Under the pieces are notes generated by a model. The model was not told where the DNA came from and made no database searches. It saw only the letters and a program-made list of their open reading frames with translations. The position numbers and the translations under genes were made by a program. Positions 60,510 to 64,000 of a DNA stretch of 64,000 nt are shown here, one piece after another; position 1 is the stretch's first letter; every line of letters starts with the position of its first letter. This DNA is from an uncultured Eubacteriales bacterium (lineage in GTDB: Bacteria > Bacillota > Clostridia > Christensenellales > CAG-138), in the NCBI GenBank assembly GCA_902798825.1, contig CADBYI010000001.1, positions 1 through 64,000 on the forward strand, written 5' to 3'.

Positions 60510-60894
60510 CTATCCATCCCTTCCGGGTGTCCCGGCACAATTCGATCCATTGGCAGGACCCGCAAATCTCGTTGAACTGTTCTGTTTGAAATATCTTGTT
60601 TTCAGCGGAGACAGCCAAGGCGCGCCAGCTGTCCACTTGTCCATAGGCAAAGCCGCAGGCCTCGAGGACGCCCCGGTCCATGTGCGTCACCTTTTCCTGG
60701 GAGGCGCATCTGCCGTCCACCAGGTGGGGGCAGGCGGCGCAGACGTCGTCCCGGCCCTGGGTGAGTTGGACCGGTTCCTGGGGATCGGCCGTCAGCCGGC
60801 GAACAAGCTCGTTCATGTGGGCCGTGAAGGGCCCGTCGTAGCCCCTGCCGGTATACTTCTGCAGACACAGCAGGTGGTGGGGCCGCAGCTTCAT
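60493..60894 (-). CDS. DUF1284 family protein
   Basis: 133 residues. MKLRPHHLLCLQKYTGRGYD is the family opening; several Cys (CAACP, CASQ, CGSCQWIELC) suggest a metal or iron-sulfur site. Function unknown. Start overlaps the birA stop (ATGA) and its end overlaps bioY, so it is firmly inside a biotin-regulated operon. That context hints at a biotin-related role but does not prove one. Confidence 0.9.
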   Translation of the reverse strand: MKLRPHHLLCLQKYTGRGYDGPFTAHMNELVRRLTADPQEPVQLTQGRDDVCAACPHLVDGRCASQEKVTHMDRGVLEACGFAYGQVDSWRALAVSAENKIFQTEQFNEICGSCQWIELCRDTRKGWIDGNEA

Positions 60895-61904
60895 GACAGG
60901 GGCCTCACGCTCACCTCGCCCGAGGACAGGGCCTCGGTGGAGCCGTCCTCGTATCGGACCAGCAGCCGGCATTCCTCGTCGATGTCCAGGGCCGTGGCCG
61001 GTCGGGTGGTTCCGTTTCGGATCACGTGAATGGGTTGGCCGATCAAAAAGCTCCGGCGCTTGTATTCCGCGGCAAAGCCGCCGCCGTCCAGATCGGAGCA
61101 AATATCATGAAACTGCTTCAAAAACGCCGCCGCGATCCGGCTTCGAAGGTCCCGCTGACGGCAGGCGGCGATGGGTCCGGCGATGGCCTTGAGCTCCTGG
61201 GGAAAGCCCCCTTCCGGCTCGTATACGTTGAACCCGATGCCCATGATCGCCCAGTCCAGGCCCCCGCTCTCCAGGTCGATGGACGCCTCCGTCAGGATGC
61301 CGCAGGTCTTTTTGCCGTCGATCAGGATGTCATTGACCCACTTGATCCTGGGCTGCCGGTCCGGCTGATCCTCGGCGGGGCAGCAAGCTTCGATGGCGCG
61401 GCAGGCCGCCACCGCCGCTGCCGTCGTGATCCGAACGGCCTGCTGGGCGGACAGCCGGGGCGTCAAAAACACGCTCAAATACACGCCCGTGCCGGCGGGG
61501 GAGACGAAGGTCCGGCCCATGCGGCCCCGGCCCGCCTGCTGGCTGGAGGCCACCACCGCCCGCCAGGGGGCGTCCCCGTCGCCTTTCGCCAGGCGCAGCT
61601 GGGGGGCCAGGCGCTTGAGATAGGTGTTGGTGGAGTCCACCTCAGGCAGCACCTCCACATCGTACAACGGCGCCGCGTCCCCCAGATAGCGAAGGATGGC
61701 GTTTTTGCTGACGGCGTCGCTGTCGTCGCGCAGGCGGTAGCCCTTCTTGCCGGTCTCGATCCGGTAGCCCTCCGCTTCCATCTGACGGATGCATTTCCAC
61801 ACCGCCGCCCGGGTGACGCCCAGGGTGTCTGCGATGGAGCTGCCGGACACGAATGCCCGGCCGGTGTTCTCCAACAGCTCCGAAACCTGCTGTTTGGCGT
61901 TCAT
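60891..61904 (-). CDS. birA: bifunctional biotin-protein ligase and biotin operon repressor
   Basis: 337 residues. An N-terminal winged helix (SGSSIADTLGVTRAAVWKCIRQMEAEGYRI) shows the repressor type; the ligase domain holds SSQQAGRGRMGRTF (biotinyl-AMP binding loop) and KWVNDIL; the C-terminal SH3-like domain follows. It biotinylates carboxylases and binds its own promoter when charged with biotinyl-AMP. GGAGAGGAGG precedes the ATG. The operator at 61970-62000 overlaps the -35 box of this gene. Confidence 0.96.
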   Translation of the reverse strand: MNAKQQVSELLENTGRAFVSGSSIADTLGVTRAAVWKCIRQMEAEGYRIETGKKGYRLRDDSDAVSKNAILRYLGDAAPLYDVEVLPEVDSTNTYLKRLAPQLRLAKGDGDAPWRAVVASSQQAGRGRMGRTFVSPAGTGVYLSVFLTPRLSAQQAVRITTAAAVAACRAIEACCPAEDQPDRQPRIKWVNDILIDGKKTCGILTEASIDLESGGLDWAIMGIGFNVYEPEGGFPQELKAIAGPIAACRQRDLRSRIAAAFLKQFHDICSDLDGGGFAAEYKRRSFLIGQPIHVIRNGTTRPATALDIDEECRLLVRYEDGSTEALSSGEVSVRPLS

Positions 61905-61946
61905 GGGCTGCGCCTCCTCTCCAGTTGATCGCTCGTTACGGCCCTT

Positions 61947-61975
61947 AGCATAGCACAGGAAAAGAAAAACGTCAA
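61947..61975 (-). promoter_or_regulatory. birA operon promoter
   Basis: On the minus strand TTGACG (61970-61975), 17 bases, TATGCT (61947-61952). The -35 hexamer is part of the operator half-site. Confidence 0.7.
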
Positions 61976-62000
61976 CTTTTTACTGAATAAAAAGTTGACG
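61970..62000 (-). promoter_or_regulatory. BirA-type operator
   Basis: A perfect 12-bp inverted repeat CGTCAACTTTTT / AAAAAGTTGACG (61970-61981, 61989-62000) with a 7-base centre. Half-sites GTCAAC and GTTGAC and their distance resemble the TTAAC-type BirA boxes known from Firmicutes. It could also act as a bidirectional terminator-like hairpin for the upstream gene. Confidence 0.75.
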
Positions 62001-62025
62001 TATCGTTGCGGATGGATATATGGGC

Positions 62026-62856
62026 TTAGTCCCCCAGGTCCTTCAGCAGGGACGCCGTCAGCTTGTCCAGCCAGGGCCCCTCATAGAGCTCGATGAGCCC
62101 CGCGTCCACGGCGGCGGTGAGCTTGGGCTGGATGGGGATGCGGGCGGTCTCGGGGATGTCGTTCTTCCGGGCAACCTCCTCCAGATGGCTTTCGCCGAAG
62201 AGGTAGTGCCTCTTGCCGCAGTCGGGGCACTCAAAGTAGCTGAGGTTCTCCACGATGCCCACGATGGGCACGTTGAGCAGCCCGGCCATCTTCACGGCCT
62301 TCTCCACGATCATGCCCACCAGCTCCTGGGGGGAGGTGACCACCACGATCCCGTCCACGGGGATGGACTGCATGACGGTCAGGGGCACGTCGCCGGTGCC
62401 CGGGGGCATGTCCACGTACAGCACGTCCACGTCCTTCCAGACCACGTCGGTCCAGAACTGCTTCACGGTCCCGGCGATGACGGGGCCCCGCCACACCACG
62501 GGAGAGGTCTCGTCCGGGAGCAGCAGATTGATGCTCATCATCTGGATGCCGGTCTTGCTCTCGGAGGAGAACAGGGCGTCCTCGGTGCCCGTGGCCTTGT
62601 CATGGATGCCGAAGGCCTGGGGGATGGAGGGGCCGGTCACGTCCGCGTCCAAAATGGCGGCCCGGTAGCCCGCCCGCTGGGTGTTCACGGCCAGCAGGGA
62701 GGTCACCAAGGACTTGCCCACGCCGCCCTTGCCGCTCAAAACGGCGATGACCTTCTTCACCTTGGACAAAGGATGGGGCTGTTCGATAAAGCTCCTGGGA
62801 TCGCGGCTGTCGCAGTTGGCGGAGCAGCTGCTGCAATCATGGTTGCATTCTTCCAT
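62026..62856 (-). CDS. Mrp/NBP35 family iron-sulfur carrier ATPase
   Basis: 276 residues. An N-terminal Cys cluster MEECNHDCSSCSANC (candidate Fe-S site), deviant Walker A SGKGGVGKS, DADVTGPSIPQAFG, YVDMPPGTGD, and the FECPDCGKRH CxxC that bridges Fe-S in the dimer. It carries and transfers iron-sulfur clusters in the cytosol. The ATG at 62856 follows AAAGGGAACG; the longer upstream frame is the antisense of nothing real. The sirtuin gene lies 32 bases upstream on the same strand. Confidence 0.94.
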   Translation of the reverse strand: MEECNHDCSSCSANCDSRDPRSFIEQPHPLSKVKKVIAVLSGKGGVGKSLVTSLLAVNTQRAGYRAAILDADVTGPSIPQAFGIHDKATGTEDALFSSESKTGIQMMSINLLLPDETSPVVWRGPVIAGTVKQFWTDVVWKDVDVLYVDMPPGTGDVPLTVMQSIPVDGIVVVTSPQELVGMIVEKAVKMAGLLNVPIVGIVENLSYFECPDCGKRHYLFGESHLEEVARKNDIPETARIPIQPKLTAAVDAGLIELYEGPWLDKLTASLLKDLGD

Positions 62857-62888
62857 TTGTTCGTTCCCTTTCGTCAAATCGCTTCGTT

Positions 62889-63617
62889 CTATTGATCTTC
62901 CTCTAACAGGAAGGACAACGCTTCGCCGATCTTCTCGTGGACGCAGAGGGTAGCGTCGGAATCCCGATCCGTCCGGCTCAGATTGATGAGCACCAGCTCC
63001 TTGCCCGAGAAGTAGTCGATGAGCCCCGCCGCCGGGTACACCACCAAAGAGGTGCCCCCCACGATCAGGGTGTCCGCCCGCTGGATGTGGGTCACGGCGG
63101 AGATCAGGGTCTTGGTTTCCAGCCCTTCGCCGTAGAGGACCACGTCCGGCTTGATGATCCCGCCGCAGGAGCAGGTGGGCACGCCCTCGCTTTGCTGGAT
63201 ATACTCCATGGGGTAGAACTTCCGGCACTTGGTGCAGTAGTTCCGATGGACGCTGCCGTGGAGCTCCAGCACGTTCTGGCTGCCCGCCGCCTGATGGAGC
63301 CCGTCGATGTTCTGGGTGATGACGGCGGTGAGCTTCCCCTCCTTTTCCAGCTTGGCCAGGGCCCTGTGGGCCTTGTTGGGCCTTGCCTCCGGGTACAGCA
63401 GGAACTTCCTATAATAATCATAGAAGACGTCCGTGTGCTGCCAGAAGAAGTCGTGGCTCAACAGCACCTCCGGGGAATGGCCGTAGGCGGTCTGGGCCTT
63501 GTATATGCCGTCCGCGCTGCGAAAGTCGGGGATGCCGCTTTCCGTGGACAGGCCCGCCCCGCCCAAAAAGGCGATGCGGCGGCTGTTATCGATGACCTGT
63601 TTCAATTGCTCGTTCAT
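62889..63617 (-). CDS. NAD-dependent protein deacylase (sirtuin, CobB-type)
   Basis: 242 residues. GAGLSTESGIPDFRS (NAD binding), TQNIDGLHQ, catalytic His in LELHGSV, zinc ligands CTKC and CSC, and GGTSLVVYPA are the sirtuin signatures. It removes acetyl or acyl groups from lysine using NAD. Its promoter ends 6 bases before the ATG and no ribosome site exists, so the mRNA seems leaderless. Confidence 0.95.
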   Translation of the reverse strand: MNEQLKQVIDNSRRIAFLGGAGLSTESGIPDFRSADGIYKAQTAYGHSPEVLLSHDFFWQHTDVFYDYYRKFLLYPEARPNKAHRALAKLEKEGKLTAVITQNIDGLHQAAGSQNVLELHGSVHRNYCTKCRKFYPMEYIQQSEGVPTCSCGGIIKPDVVLYGEGLETKTLISAVTHIQRADTLIVGGTSLVVYPAAGLIDYFSGKELVLINLSRTDRDSDATLCVHEKIGEALSFLLEEDQ

Positions 63618-63623
63618 AGGGGC

Positions 63624-63652
63624 AGTATACCATATCCCGATGGACGGGTCAA
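63624..63652 (-). promoter_or_regulatory. sirtuin promoter, leaderless layout
   Basis: On the minus strand TTGACC (63647-63652), 17 bases, TATACT (63624-63629), then GCCCCT and the ATG. Confidence 0.75.
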
Positions 63653-63658
63653 CGGCTC

Positions 63659-63687
63659 TTTACCGAGAGACGGATATGGGGTATACT
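63659..63687 (+). promoter_or_regulatory. comEC promoter, leaderless layout
   Basis: TTTACC (63659-63664), 17 bases, TATACT (63682-63687), then 8 bases to the ATG at 63696. No Shine-Dalgarno site fits in between. Confidence 0.6.
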
Positions 63688-63695
63688 GGTCCCAT

Positions 63696-64000
63696 ATGGA
63701 AGAGCTTTTGACGCAGCGCAAGTATTTCAACGAGCGGCCCATGCTCTGGGGCATCCCGGGCGCCCTTGTGGGAGCCCTTCTGGCGCTGCGCCTGGGCGGA
63801 GGCCTGCTGCTTATTATGGGCCTTGCCGCCATAGCGCTGGGCGTGTTGCTGCTGGTTCGGGGCAAGGCCGTCTATGCCCTGCCCCTGTTCCTGGGACTGC
63901 TGCTCCTTCGCGGCGGGCTGCTGCCCTATGCCCAGGTGACCCCGGGCGAATATATGGTCACGGGCACCGTCGTGGACGAGCCGGAGCGGACCCGGGGGCA
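63696..64000 (+). CDS. comEC: ComEC/Rec2 family competence protein, N-terminus (cut by window end)
   Basis: About 101 residues are visible and the frame is open at the window end. Two or three closely spaced helices (about 15-75) are followed by YMVTGTVVDEPERT, the start of the DUF4131 OB-like domain found at the N-terminus of ComEC DNA-uptake channels. The Competence and metallo-beta-lactamase domains should lie beyond the window. It diverges from the sirtuin gene. Confidence 0.75.
   Translation, partial: MEELLTQRKYFNERPMLWGIPGALVGALLALRLGGGLLLIMGLAAIALGVLLLVRGKAVYALPLFLGLLLLRGGLLPYAQVTPGEYMVTGTVVDEPERTRG

Noticed and set aside
61970..62000. Reading the 61970-62000 palindrome only as a terminator of the Mrp-type gene
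   Set aside because: It lies 26 bases after that stop and has T-runs, so termination is possible, but its half-sites and overlap with the birA -35 box fit an operator better; a dual role remains open.
1..64000. CRISPR arrays, rRNA genes, insertion-sequence transposases
   Set aside because: No regularly spaced repeats, no rRNA-like sequence and no transposase motifs were seen in either strand.

Overview
The window looks like a chromosome piece from a GC-rich, spore-forming-lineage Firmicute of the class Clostridia, probably an Oscillospiraceae-type gut anaerobe (inference). The reasons are strong Shine-Dalgarno sites, sigma-A type promoters, a CIRCE element, a YtxC-like sporulation protein upstream of dnaX-ybaB-recR, C_GCAxxG_C_C, DUF975, DUF1284 and DUF4358 proteins, and a BirA-type biotin operon. 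No rRNA operon or CRISPR array is present. Two tRNA genes are visible.

Bases 1 to about 10,720 are accessory DNA. The end of a tyrosine integrase (2-355) is followed by an att-like region (442-523). A metabolic block follows: a gluconolactonase remnant, an SDR dehydrogenase, a LysR regulator with a carboxymuconolactone-decarboxylase-like (CMD) protein, then an amidohydrolase, a TAXI-type TRAP transporter (binding lipoprotein plus fused permease) and a second CMD protein, and finally an isopropylmalate/homocitrate-synthase-like enzyme, an RraA-like aldolase and a second SDR. The block ends at a second copy of the att-like region (10610-10703), next to a tRNA-Met gene with an abnormal T arm. 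I read it as a small imported island for uptake and breakdown of an unidentified organic acid, flanked by att sites but without its own integrase.

Bases 10.9-39.2 kb are mostly housekeeping genes on the plus strand: a small leaderless ORF, htpG under CIRCE, clpB, an esterase, the minus-strand ytxC-dnaX-ybaB-recR group, a four-gene MacAB-like efflux operon with two adaptor proteins (one very large), a methyltransferase, a C_GCAxxG_C_C protein, a gamma-glutamyltransferase-like protein, a CBS/DRTGG manganese pyrophosphatase, a secreted tyrosine phosphatase, a TGS-type nucleoside kinase, a TIGR01906 membrane protein, tsaD, GNAT, Nudix, a GT2 protein and tRNA-Glu(CTC).

Bases 39.4-63.6 kb run on the minus strand: a PHP phosphoesterase, a STAS/phosphotransferase/HATPase fusion with decayed PP2C and STAS fragments beside it, a DUF218 protein, DUF975, pepT, an MBOAT/DHHW/DUF4358 O-acetylation set, an SDR, a YhhQ-type queuosine-precursor transporter behind a candidate preQ1 riboswitch, a Na/Pi cotransporter, an LCP protein, a transglutaminase-like protein, a frameshifted membrane gene, a UvrA paralogue, birA-DUF1284-bioY behind a BirA-type operator, an Mrp-type ATPase and a sirtuin. 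The plus-strand start of comEC closes the window.

The observations most worth following are the candidate cis-mobilizable island with its altered tRNA-Met, the preQ1-riboswitch candidate, the triple-domain anti-sigma-like fusion and its decayed neighbours, the 872-residue adaptor, and a set of promoters whose -10 box lies 6-8 bases before the ATG (leaderless mRNAs).
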